A stretch of 64,000 nucleotides of DNA, taken from the NCBI RefSeq assembly GCF_000378385.1, contig NZ_KB899660.1, positions 62,001 to 126,000 of the forward strand, read 5' to 3'. Source of the stretch: Paenibacillus daejeonensis DSM 15491. Its GTDB lineage: Bacteria > Bacillota > Bacilli > Paenibacillales > Paenibacillaceae. Each line of letters begins with the position of its first letter. Position 1 is the stretch's first letter. The position numbers were made by a program, and so were the translations under genes. Of this stretch, positions 52,301 through 60,102 are shown piece after piece. The notes beneath the pieces are model-generated. The model was not told the origin of the DNA. It saw only the letters and a list, made by a program, of their open reading frames with translations, and did no database searches.

Positions 52301-52888
52301 TCAACGCAAGCGCACAGCATTCAGAGACCTTGCAATTTTTAGTTGGTTCAAAACATGCTTTTTGAGCTCATCAATATCAAATGGCTTGTTGAAAAACTGC
52401 GTGACGCCAAGACGCTCTGCATTTTCGATGTCAACGGGCTCACCGTAAGCAGATATCATGACAGCAATCAGATCGGGTTTGATGCGCCGCAACCGCAAAA
52501 GGGCTTCAATGCCATTCATCTCGGGCATTTTCAGATCCATCAGGACCAGATCGACAGGCTTTTGTTCAAATTGATGAATCGCCTCCGCGCCGTCTCCCGC
52601 CTCATAGACCTCCAGACCAATGGCAGCAAATACCTCCATCAGCAAAACACGAATCATCGCTTGATCGTCAACAATCATGATCGACCCGCCAACAACGGAT
52701 GGCGTCATCTCATCCCATGAGCCTCCAACTGTTGGCACGTTAGAATAATCTCCTTTATTCGCCAGAGCCGGCTTCTTATGATCCGCAGGTTCTGTGGATG
52801 TTCCCGCTTGATGCAGCCGGTTGTAACGATACATCAGAGCCATCAAGATGAGCAGCACCGCCAATAGTGCAACAAATATATAAACCAT
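52301..52888 (-). CDS. membrane-tethered single-domain response regulator
   Basis: The ~195-residue protein starts with one hydrophobic helix (YIFVALLAVLLILMALMYRY), then a ~55-residue polar linker and a complete receiver: IMIVDDQAMIRVLL (acidic pair), LVLMDLKMPEMNGIEALL with the phosphoacceptor Asp, AVMISAYGEPVDI with Ser, and FNKPFDIDEL with Lys. It is closest to Spo0F/CheY-like receivers. A membrane anchor on a lone receiver is rare. The start at 52888 has GAGGTG ten bases before it; the frame is open 16 codons further upstream. No kinase is adjacent. Confidence 0.85.
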   Translation of the reverse strand: MVYIFVALLAVLLILMALMYRYNRLHQAGTSTEPADHKKPALANKGDYSNVPTVGGSWDEMTPSVVGGSIMIVDDQAMIRVLLMEVFAAIGLEVYEAGDGAEAIHQFEQKPVDLVLMDLKMPEMNGIEALLRLRRIKPDLIAVMISAYGEPVDIENAERLGVTQFFNKPFDIDELKKHVLNQLKIARSLNAVRLR

Positions 52889-53047
52889 GCAATAAAGACA
52901 CCTCGAAGTAGTAAGTTTGAAAAAAGATTTCGACACTTTTCCTCAAAACCCTGCTACAAAGAAGGTAAAATTATAAATTTTTCCTTTAATTCTAAGAATT
53001 TTAAAGCAGAAGAAACGGCAAATCCCAACGAAATCGTTCTTGTTTCG

Positions 53048-53092
53048 AAAAAAAGAAACCGCCAGTAGAGGAGATTGCCCTCTCTGGCGGTC
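53048..53092 (-). terminator. terminator of the DUF3298 gene
   Basis: ACCGCCAG...GAGG pairs with CCTC...CTGGCGGT. On the minus strand the stem is followed by a run of T (TTTCTTTTTTT), four bases after the stop codon of the gene at 53097. Confidence 0.88.
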
Positions 53093-53096
53093 TCGC

Positions 53097-53708
53097 TTAA
53101 TCATTGACGACCATCGGCCCTAGTGGACCCTCCTCGGCCACAATGTCCTGCAGGCTGTATGCCGAAATCGGAAAATAAGGGAACTGGTACACGTAAGGCG
53201 TCAATTCATAGATTTGGAAGTAGATGACCAGCGCACGGTCGGCGATGTAGAAATCCTGATCCGGCCGGATTCGCTCAAAGGGCTGCAGCACCGGCACCTC
53301 TCTCTCGGCGATCTGGGCGGACACCTGTTTGGAAATTGGCCCAATATAATCACTGCCTGTTTTGAATAATTGTGGCAGTGTGTATAGTTCTCCGGTCCGC
53401 AAGAGGAAGGTTAGTGATTTCTGCAGCGTTATGCCATGCGCTCCGCCCGTGTAGGCATAATTGAAGAGGGAAAGGCTGAGTACGCCCTTCTCATTTGTCT
53501 TTACTTCAAACCAGCCGATCATCTCCGCGTTTTTGTCTTCCAGACTCCCTTGGTCAGCAGCCAGCCGATTCGCAGCCTTCCGGATCGCTTCGTTAATGCG
53601 ATTGCGGACACCGTGATCAGCCACCCCCTGTACCACGGGCAGCCAAATTTCAATCTTGGGATACGTCACATGCGATGGGACGACCACCGCGGGTTGGATA
53701 AAGGCCAT
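53097..53708 (-). CDS. DUF3298-type protein (RsiV/PdaC-like fold)
   Basis: The 203-residue protein matches the pattern of DUF4163/DUF3298 proteins: YPKIEIWLPVVQGV at the start, SLFNYAYTGGAHGITLQKSL with the conserved GGAHG, FKTGSDYIGPISK and the C-terminal ALVIYFQIYELTPYVYQFP. These domains form the sensory part of RsiV and part of PdaC. Here there is no signal peptide or membrane segment, so it would be cytoplasmic, which is odd for the family. RBS AGGTGTC. A terminator follows. Confidence 0.8.
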   Translation of the reverse strand: MAFIQPAVVVPSHVTYPKIEIWLPVVQGVADHGVRNRINEAIRKAANRLAADQGSLEDKNAEMIGWFEVKTNEKGVLSLSLFNYAYTGGAHGITLQKSLTFLLRTGELYTLPQLFKTGSDYIGPISKQVSAQIAEREVPVLQPFERIRPDQDFYIADRALVIYFQIYELTPYVYQFPYFPISAYSLQDIVAEEGPLGPMVVND

Positions 53709-53792
53709 ACGATAGACACCTGCCTATACAGTTAGATGATCTATCCTATGCCTCCATCCTTCCGTTTGTTCAGAGAAAGGATCTCCATTTTG

Positions 53793-54515
53793 TTAGAGCA
53801 TCAGCTTTTCGCGCTGTGTCAGTCTGCGTCCCCGCACATCGATGACCAGCTCGCCGCCGCTTAATCCCCAGATCCGGTCAGCGAACCGTTCCGCCCAATC
53901 GGCCTGATGCAGTACGCAGATGACGATTATCCTTTGCTGTTTGCAGAGGGCCTTGAGATCCTTCAGGATTTCTTCCGCAGCATGCGGGTCCAGTCCCGAT
54001 ACCGGTTCGTCTGCCAGCAGCACCTTGGCTCCGTGCACCAGCGCTCTTGCAATCGCAACCCGCTGCTTCTCGCCGCCGCTCATCTTATCTGTCTTTTGCT
54101 TGGCTTTGTCCAGCAACCCAACCTTTTCGATCATATCCATGGCGCCCATATAATCGTCATTGCGGACCATACCCGTTACCATCCGCCACAGCGGCGTCTG
54201 ATAGCGCGAGCCGATTAACACGTTCTTGAGAGCTGTCTTGTTCGGGTTCAGCGAGGGCTTCTCTTCAAGATAGGCGAACTCCCGCCGCACCTTTTGGGTT
54301 CCCGTAAATTTATTGCCCATAATGTCGACGCCGTCCACCACGTATTCGCCTGTCCATTGTTCCCGCATGGCCAGACATTTCAGCAGCATAGATTTGCCGC
54401 TGCCGCTTGCGCCGGTAATCGCGATGAATTCGCCGTTGAACGCCTCAAAGCTGATATCCGACAGCACCTTGGGTCCGCCTGGTATTTTCTTTGTCATTCG
54501 CTTTACCTTGATCAT
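53793..54515 (-). CDS. orphan ABC ATPase, PhnC-like
   Basis: The 240-residue ATPase has Walker A GASGSGKSMLLKCLA, Q-loop region FAYLEEKPSLNP, signature MSGGEKQRVAIARAL, Walker B VLLADEPVSGLDP and the His-switch VLHQADWAERFADRI. The insert NKFTGTQKVRREFAYLEEKP and PLWRMVTG are like PhnC, the phosphonate importer ATPase. The Q-loop Gln is replaced by Glu (LEE). No permease or binding protein is nearby. The start at 54515 has AAAGGAG eight bases before it. Confidence 0.82.
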   Translation of the reverse strand: MIKVKRMTKKIPGGPKVLSDISFEAFNGEFIAITGASGSGKSMLLKCLAMREQWTGEYVVDGVDIMGNKFTGTQKVRREFAYLEEKPSLNPNKTALKNVLIGSRYQTPLWRMVTGMVRNDDYMGAMDMIEKVGLLDKAKQKTDKMSGGEKQRVAIARALVHGAKVLLADEPVSGLDPHAAEEILKDLKALCKQQRIIVICVLHQADWAERFADRIWGLSGGELVIDVRGRRLTQREKLML

Positions 54516-54706
54516 CTCCGGTGCTCCTTTGCCAGTCATTTGATTATAATTTCTCCTTATTATCCCCTATGTAAAACCGCTTTCGAAATCCTTGTCCTCA
54601 TCTAGTTTAGACCATACAAATAATTCTTTCCACACGAACAAATGTTTGCTATAATAAAAACAGAACAGGCGTTCTTATACTGGAATTTTGAAGGAGGCTG
54701 ATCACC

Positions 54707-54928
54707 ATGCGCAGTTGCGAGAACTTTCGGTTTATTGAGAAGCATCGACCATTTCGGGATTTAACGTTTAAGTTTTATTCGGACGGCACGCTAACCATTA
54801 TCGATAATGACAACGGCGGCATGGTCACGCCACGCGAGCTGAAGGGATCCAGTCACGACTTCTATGTCCGCAGACGCATTATCTTCATCAAGAACAACTT
54901 GGTCGCCCAGAAGCTCAAGCACGCGTGA
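54707..54928 (+). CDS. small hypothetical protein
   Basis: The 73-residue basic protein (MRSCENFRFIEKHRPFRDLT at the start, YVRRRIIFIKNNLVAQKLKH near the end) has no recognised domain. AAGGAGG lies nine bases before the ATG and a possible promoter precedes it, so it is probably real. It stands 85 nt before the HAD gene and may be co-transcribed. Confidence 0.6.
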   Translation: MRSCENFRFIEKHRPFRDLTFKFYSDGTLTIIDNDNGGMVTPRELKGSSHDFYVRRRIIFIKNNLVAQKLKHA

Positions 54929-55013
54929 GTTTTGCAATGCCGGTTTGACTGCCCGCCGCTTGTTAGGGTACATTGGTGGGAGAGACACAAACCTGGCATA
55001 AGGAGCACCCGAT

Positions 55014-55754
55014 ATGAAACAAACGATCCTATTCGATCTAGACGATACATTAATACATTGCAATAAATACTTCTACCAGGTCATTGATCAATTCGTGGAA
55101 TCTATGCTTTCCTGGTTCGGGCCTTACGGCGTGACGACGGAGGCGATCCGCGACAAGCAGACCGAGATCGATATTGCAGGCATTGACATCCTTGGCTTCA
55201 AGAGCGACCATTTTCCGCAGTCTTTTCTTGAAACGTACCGTCATTTCGCTGATTTGACCGGCAGACGTCTCGACACTTCGGAAGAGAACTGGCTATGGAA
55301 GCTGGGGCGTAGTGTGTATGACCTGGAAGCGGAGCCGTATCCGAACATGCAGGAGACGCTTGATGCGTTGGCCTCTACGGGCCACGAGCTTCACTTGTAC
55401 ACTGGCGGCGAACTGCTGATTCAGAACCGCAAGATTGAACGGCTGCAATTGCAACGTTACTTCGACAAGCGAATCTATGTTCGCCGGCACAAGAACGTCG
55501 AGGCGCTGGAGGAAATCATTAGCGGCGGTCCATTTGATCGTGACCATACCTGGATGATTGGTAACTCCATTCGCACCGATGTGGTTCCCGCGCTAACTGC
55601 AGGATTGCATGCCATTCACATGAAGACAGAAAGCGAATGGCTCTACAATGTGATTGAGATTCAAGTGCAGCCCCGAGGCGCGTTCTTTACACTGAATCAA
55701 TTGATTGAAGTGCCCGATACCATCTACGGGTATGTGAATCGGCCCATGGAGTAA
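55014..55754 (+). CDS. HAD-superfamily hydrolase
   Basis: The 246-residue protein has HAD motif I FDLDDTLI (nucleophile Asp8, acid Asp10), motif II LYTGGE, motif III at the conserved Lys (DKRIYVRRHKNVE) and motif IV MIGNSIRTDVVPAL. The helical cap between residues ~18 and 90 makes it a C1-type phosphatase like YsaA/YfnB relatives. Substrate unknown. RBS AAGGAGCACC. It ends in a strong terminator. Confidence 0.88.
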   Translation: MKQTILFDLDDTLIHCNKYFYQVIDQFVESMLSWFGPYGVTTEAIRDKQTEIDIAGIDILGFKSDHFPQSFLETYRHFADLTGRRLDTSEENWLWKLGRSVYDLEAEPYPNMQETLDALASTGHELHLYTGGELLIQNRKIERLQLQRYFDKRIYVRRHKNVEALEEIISGGPFDRDHTWMIGNSIRTDVVPALTAGLHAIHMKTESEWLYNVIEIQVQPRGAFFTLNQLIEVPDTIYGYVNRPME

Positions 55755-55767
55755 GTTGAGCAGGAAT

Positions 55768-55817
55768 AACAAAGAGGACGAACGGGCAGCATGTGCTGCA
55801 TGTTCGTCCTCTTTGTT
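55768..55817. terminator. bidirectional terminator
   Basis: AACAAAGAGGACGAAC and GTTCGTCCTCTTTGTT form a perfect 16-bp stem around an 18-base loop that itself contains GCAGCATGTGCTGC. It ends the HAD gene and the convergent MerR gene. Confidence 0.93.
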
Positions 55818-55834
55818 GATGCAAGGTGTGTGAT

Positions 55835-56614
55835 TCAAGGCTTGAGGTTCTCCTCACCGAGCTGCTGAGTCATGAGATAGGCCATCGCTTCGTTCATCCA
55901 AGCTTCCTCTTCCGCCGTGAAGGGACTGCTCGTCATAAACTGGATACTATCAAGGTCTGTCTCACTCAGCGTTGAGACGGACGCCATATTTTCTTCGCCT
56001 ACGCGCGCCATGGTCTTATCCATAAGTCCTGCCACAAGCGCTTGGACCTCGGGGTGATCAACAGGATTACCCTTAAGCCTTCTAACCTCGCGAGTGAACT
56101 CAATAAACTCCCGATCCGCCTCCGCTTTTTCCTCTGCACTCTGATTGAATAGCCGGTCCACCAATTCAGGCGAGGTTCGCTCCTGCAGCCACTGCCGCTG
56201 CTCCTCCTCGGACTGCATAGTGTGGATCAGACTGAACAGAACATCGCGATCGAGCTCACCCTGCTGCTCTATCAGCTGGACGGTGCGTCCAATGGCGGTA
56301 TGCACCTGCTCCAGCTGCCGCTGCTTCGCTTCGATGGCCTCCTGTTGACGGCGCAGCCCCTCCGTCAAGGATGTACCCACTGTCGAGCGTGCCATCAGCT
56401 CCTCGATTTCTTCAAGACGATAGCCCAGAAACTTCAGGCTGATGATCTGCTGCAGCTTGAAGATGTCTTGTGATCGGTACACCCGATGCCCGCTGCTCGC
56501 GTCCCGCTGCGCTCGCAGCAAGCCAATGTCATCATAATAATGCAAGGTGCGGACTGAACTCTTGCTTAAGGCAGCGAATTCACCCACAGTATAGGTACGG
56601 TTTGGATTGTCCAT
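55835..56614 (-). CDS. MerR-family regulator with TipAS-like domain
   Basis: The 259-residue regulator has an N-terminal MerR HTH (YTVGEFAALSKSSVRTLHYY, then DDIGLL and SSGHRVYR), a dimerisation coiled coil (~80-120) and a C-terminal all-helical domain of ~130 residues with SPELVDRLFNQSAEEKAEAD and HPEVQALVAGLMDK, resembling the TipAS drug-binding domain. It may sense a hydrophobic compound. RBS GAGGGGGCCAGAGG. No target gene is evident. Confidence 0.88.
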   Translation of the reverse strand: MDNPNRTYTVGEFAALSKSSVRTLHYYDDIGLLRAQRDASSGHRVYRSQDIFKLQQIISLKFLGYRLEEIEELMARSTVGTSLTEGLRRQQEAIEAKQRQLEQVHTAIGRTVQLIEQQGELDRDVLFSLIHTMQSEEEQRQWLQERTSPELVDRLFNQSAEEKAEADREFIEFTREVRRLKGNPVDHPEVQALVAGLMDKTMARVGEENMASVSTLSETDLDSIQFMTSSPFTAEEEAWMNEAMAYLMTQQLGEENLKP

Positions 56615-56727
56615 TCCTCTGGCCCCCTCATGTGAAATAGAAGTGCAGAGCCGAGCGTGCGCTGCTGTCTTCTAGCTCAAGCATAACGCCTCACGTAACT
56701 GGAGGTGCAAGACCTTTTTTACAGTGT

Positions 56728-57186
56728 TCAAAGATCCTGCGAGAACCGAACCATGTCCATGACTTGTAAGCCATTCTCATAGATTGGCTCCTCATAATGT
56801 CTCAGGAAGAAATCCCGGTCGATACTGACCATTCGGAAGCCACATTTCTGATAGAGCGCAAACTGACCCAACCCGGAGTTGCCTGTTCCCACTTCGATGG
56901 TGGCGTACCCTTGGTTACGGGCTTCTTGAACCGCATGCTGGACAAGCTGCTTGCCAACGCCCTTGCCCTGATACGACTCGTCCACTGCGACGTTGACCAG
57001 CTCCACAGTGTCCGGACGAGTAGGCAGCAGAACATACACGCCGATTACTGCCCCCAGCGTCTCGGCAATGTAACATCTGCCTCTGTCTATATAATTCGTG
57101 ACCAGTCGCTCCGAAGGATCTGCCAAGAGCAAGAGCTCCATCGGAACCGGTTCATGATGATCAAGCAGCCGAATCTGCACAGTCAT
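56728..57186 (-). CDS. GNAT acetyltransferase, YvbK-like
   Basis: The 152-residue protein has the full GNAT core: GAVIGVYVLLPT, VELVNVAVDESYQGKGVGKQ with the acetyl-CoA loop QGKGVG, YATIEVGTGNSGLGQFALYQ and KCGFRMVSIDRDFF. The end, PIYENGLQVMDMVRFSQDL, resembles YvbK. Substrate unknown. RBS GAGGTGAGAAT. The DNA just upstream is a 9-bp tandem array (57214-57303) that would lie in its 5' region. Confidence 0.88.
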   Translation of the reverse strand: MTVQIRLLDHHEPVPMELLLLADPSERLVTNYIDRGRCYIAETLGAVIGVYVLLPTRPDTVELVNVAVDESYQGKGVGKQLVQHAVQEARNQGYATIEVGTGNSGLGQFALYQKCGFRMVSIDRDFFLRHYEEPIYENGLQVMDMVRFSQDL

Positions 57187-57213
57187 ATTCTCACCTCTAT
57201 ATCTCGACCCATC

Positions 57214-57303
57214 GGACCCATTGGGCTCATTAGGATTATTGGACTCATTAGGCTCATTAGGCTCATTGGGCTCATTGGGCTCGTTGGGCTCGTTGGGCTC
57301 ATT
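57214..57303. repeat. 9-bp tandem repeat array (ten units)
   Basis: Ten contiguous imperfect copies of GGGCTCATT (variants AGGCTCATT, GGGCTCGTT, GGACTCATT) fill exactly 90 bases. The unit is a multiple of three, so both strands stay open as tripeptide repeats (Ile-Gly-Leu type, or Met-Ser-Pro type on the other), but no gene start is evident. It begins 27 bases upstream of the GNAT gene start. Confidence 0.9.
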
Positions 57304-57378
57304 TGACCAATTGGCCCCATCTCCGCTCTAACGGACACCATAGCCGCTATTGAGTGAAAAAAGGGGGATTTAAATTTG

Positions 57379-57511
57379 TAACGGCCATATAAGCGCTTAT
57401 TGTAGCGAATTGTCCCTGTTCTGGCTGGTTTTCTTGGCAATAAGTGCTCCTGTGGCCGTTAGAAGCACACGGGGTGCAAAAAACAACAAATAGGCGCATA
57501 TATGGCCGTTA
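57379..57511. repeat. inverted repeat with third arm (MITE- or REP-like)
   Basis: TAACGGCCATATAAGCGCTT (57379 on) pairs with AAGTGCTCCTGTGGCCGTTA (to 57461), with CAATAA completing the arms. A third copy of the right arm, GCGCATATATGGCCGTTA, ends at 57511. The GGCCGTTA/TAACGGCC ends and lack of coding suggest a dispersed repeat. Confidence 0.65.
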
Positions 57512-57562
57512 GATTGGTCCTCGCACAGCTCCCAACTCGCATGGTAGCACCCGACGATCGGA

Positions 57563-57725
57563 CCACTCGCCCACGGGCATACGGGTCCAGCAGCATGATG
57601 TTAGTCGCACCACTCGCCGCACGGCATACGGGTCCAGCAGCATGATGTTGGTCGCACGACTCGCCACACTACATGCTGGTCCCCCAGCATGTAGCCGGCG
57701 GGACCACTCGCCGCACGGCCAGCGA
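57563..57725. repeat. 47-bp tandem repeat, four units
   Basis: CCACTCGCC or a one-base variant recurs at 57563, 57610, 57657 and 57704, exactly 47 bases apart. Units 1 and 2 share GGGTCCAGCAGCATGATGTT; unit 3 is diverged and contains an inverted repeat CATGCTGG...CCAGCATG; unit 4 is cut off at the topB stop codon. There are no unique spacers. Confidence 0.85.
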
Positions 57726-60074
57726 CTAGTCCATGTGCACGCTCACAGAGCCGCTTTCCCGGTTCGTCAGCACCAGCTTGCCCTTGCGGCTTTCCCCGTT
57801 TGTTTGCTTGAACGACAGCTTGCCGGTTTCGCCCTTGCTGACAAGCGACTTCACCATTGACTGCGAGATCTTCTTGCCTTGCTGTTCCTTCCAGATGACG
57901 AAGGTGCAGCCTTCACGGTACTGGGTACAGCCGAATCCGCGTTTGCCTTCGATTAGCTGACCCTTGCAGCCCCGGCGGGGGCAGGGAGCCAGTGCGGTAA
58001 GCCCACCTGAAGACTTGGCTGTTGAGGAAGCCGCAGAGGCTTTGACCACTGTATCCGTTTGCGAGCGGGTGCTGGCACCAGACCGGCTGCTTGATGGGCT
58101 CCCGCCTGCGGCTGAGCCTGCCGTCCTGCTCCCCGACCGGCCTTTGGATGCCGCACCTCTCGTCCGGGTCTGGCCCCGCTTGCCGCGGCCGCCGCTGCCG
58201 CTCTCGTCACCCTCGAACATGGATGCCGGGGCAGGCTGCTGGGTGCGCACCTTGGACACAATCATGGCAGCGAATTGCTTCACCTTCTCCATGAATTGTG
58301 CATCTGACGCTTCGCCTTTGGAGATTTGGTGGAGTCGCTGCTCCCACCGGCCCGTCATCTCGGGCGAAGCCAGCAGCTCGACACCGGCGCCACGAATCAG
58401 TTCGATGGCGGAGCAGCCTTTCACAGTAATATCCAGCTTCTTGCCGCTCAGTGTAATATATCCGACCTGCTTGAGTCGCTCTATGGTAGCCGCACGAGTC
58501 GCGGGGGTGCCCAGCCCGGTATCCTTCATCGCTTCCTTGAGCTCCTCATCCTCCATCGCCTTGCCGGCCGTCTCCATCGCTTTGAGCAGCGTACCCTCCG
58601 TATACGACTTGGGCGGCTGCGTAGCCTTCTCGCGAGCTTCAGCCACTGCACATTGGACCGGCTTGGCCGGATCCACCTTGAACTCTTCGGTTACCAGCTC
58701 TTCTTCCTGATCGTCATCCTCTTTGCCCGGCTTCTTGCGTCGGCCCTTTCCCTTCGCATCACCGTTCTCTTGATTTTGCTGGACCACCTTCCAGCCTGCC
58801 TCCAGCTGTTGCTTCACCTTCGTGCGGAACAGCTCCTCTTCTACCTTGGTCATAACCTCATGATTGCTGTAGACCGCAGGCGGATAGTAATGAGAGAGAA
58901 AACGGCGTACGATCAGATCATAGATCTTCTGCTCATCAGCGCTAAGCGTGCCGGGCTTCTTCGGTGTGGGCAGGATGGCATGGTGATCCTCGACCTTGGA
59001 CGGGTTGCAGACCGCACGGTTGCCTTTGTGCACCCTGCTGCGGTCAGCCCCGGCAGCAAGCTCGCCATAATCCGATGTCTTCCCGAGCATACTCAGCACA
59101 TTACCCATGACCGGCAGATTCTCTTCGGTTACATAATTGGAGTTGGTCCGCGGATACGTAATGACTTTATGTTTCTCATACAGTCCTTGCGCGATATCCA
59201 GCGTCTTCTTCGCAGAGAAGCCATAGCGTCCATTCGCTTCACGCTGCAGCAGTGTCAGGTCGTGGAGCCGGAACGGGTACTCCTTGCTCTCCGTCACCTC
59301 ATAAGAGAGGATCTCGCCTGGCTTGCCCTCGACCTTGGCTGTGAGCGCTTCAGCCTGTTCCTTGGAGGTGATTCGCTCGCCTTGCCATGTACCGTTGTAC
59401 TTCAGCTTGTCCTGCTTGAATACTGCATGCACGGTATAGAACGTCTCCGACTGGAAGGCCTGAATTTCTTTGTGCCGATCATAGAGGAGCGCCAGCACCG
59501 GTGTCTGCACCCGTCCAACAGATAATAGCGCCCGATGACGGATGGTAAAAGCGCGCGAGGCATTCATCCCAATCAGCCAGTCGGCTTCACTACGCGCTCT
59601 GGCTGCACGGGTGAGCGGATCATATTCGGTGTCGCTGCGCAGATTATCGAAGCCGCGGCGGATCGTCTCGGGCGTCAGATCCGAGATCCAGAGCCGATGA
59701 ACAGGCTGACGCAGCTTCAGGTGCTGACGAATGAGATGAAAGATCAGCTGTCCTTCTCGCCCGGCATCGCAAGCATTGACAAGCTCGCTGCAGTCTTTCG
59801 CCAACTCCCCGATCACCTTCAATTGGTCTTTGGTCCGTGGATTCGGCCACAGCTTGAATTTGTCAGGGATGATCGGCAGATCCTCGGCTTTCCATTTCTT
59901 GTACCGGGCATCGTAGCGATCCGGCTCCGCGAGCGTGACCAGATGACCAATCGCCCACGTAATGACATACTTCTCGCCTTCCAGATGGGTTCGCTTGTTG
60001 CGTGCCTTAGGCTCCAGCACCGCAGCAATCGTCCGCCCCATATCCGGTTTCTCGGCTATGATCAGTGTCTTCAT
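57726..60074 (-). CDS. topB: DNA topoisomerase III
   Basis: The 782-residue type IA topoisomerase has the Toprim domain (MKTLIIAEKPDMGRTIAAVL with the catalytic Glu, DAGREGQLIFHLIRQ with the acidic pair), the active-site VITYPRTNSNYV (Tyr ~305), and the decatenation-type domain IV. The C-terminal ~130 residues contain a Ser/Gly/Arg-rich linker (~665-715) and a zinc-ribbon-like CPRRGCKGQLIEGKRGFGC. It decatenates and relaxes negatively supercoiled DNA. The start at 60074 follows GGGGAGAGTGGGG. It ends beside the 47-bp tandem repeats. Confidence 0.95.
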   Translation of the reverse strand: MKTLIIAEKPDMGRTIAAVLEPKARNKRTHLEGEKYVITWAIGHLVTLAEPDRYDARYKKWKAEDLPIIPDKFKLWPNPRTKDQLKVIGELAKDCSELVNACDAGREGQLIFHLIRQHLKLRQPVHRLWISDLTPETIRRGFDNLRSDTEYDPLTRAARARSEADWLIGMNASRAFTIRHRALLSVGRVQTPVLALLYDRHKEIQAFQSETFYTVHAVFKQDKLKYNGTWQGERITSKEQAEALTAKVEGKPGEILSYEVTESKEYPFRLHDLTLLQREANGRYGFSAKKTLDIAQGLYEKHKVITYPRTNSNYVTEENLPVMGNVLSMLGKTSDYGELAAGADRSRVHKGNRAVCNPSKVEDHHAILPTPKKPGTLSADEQKIYDLIVRRFLSHYYPPAVYSNHEVMTKVEEELFRTKVKQQLEAGWKVVQQNQENGDAKGKGRRKKPGKEDDDQEEELVTEEFKVDPAKPVQCAVAEAREKATQPPKSYTEGTLLKAMETAGKAMEDEELKEAMKDTGLGTPATRAATIERLKQVGYITLSGKKLDITVKGCSAIELIRGAGVELLASPEMTGRWEQRLHQISKGEASDAQFMEKVKQFAAMIVSKVRTQQPAPASMFEGDESGSGGRGKRGQTRTRGAASKGRSGSRTAGSAAGGSPSSSRSGASTRSQTDTVVKASAASSTAKSSGGLTALAPCPRRGCKGQLIEGKRGFGCTQYREGCTFVIWKEQQGKKISQSMVKSLVSKGETGKLSFKQTNGESRKGKLVLTNRESGSVSVHMD

Positions 60075-60102
60075 TCCCCACTCTCCCCGCTGGCAGTCAT
60101 GA

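Noticed and set aside
57563-57725. Possible CRISPR array
   Set aside because: The 47-bp units are contiguous with no unique spacers and no cas genes are present; it is a plain tandem repeat.
58326-59525. Long + strand frame (399 codons) opposite topB
   Set aside because: Antisense shadow of the topoisomerase coding strand in GC-rich DNA.
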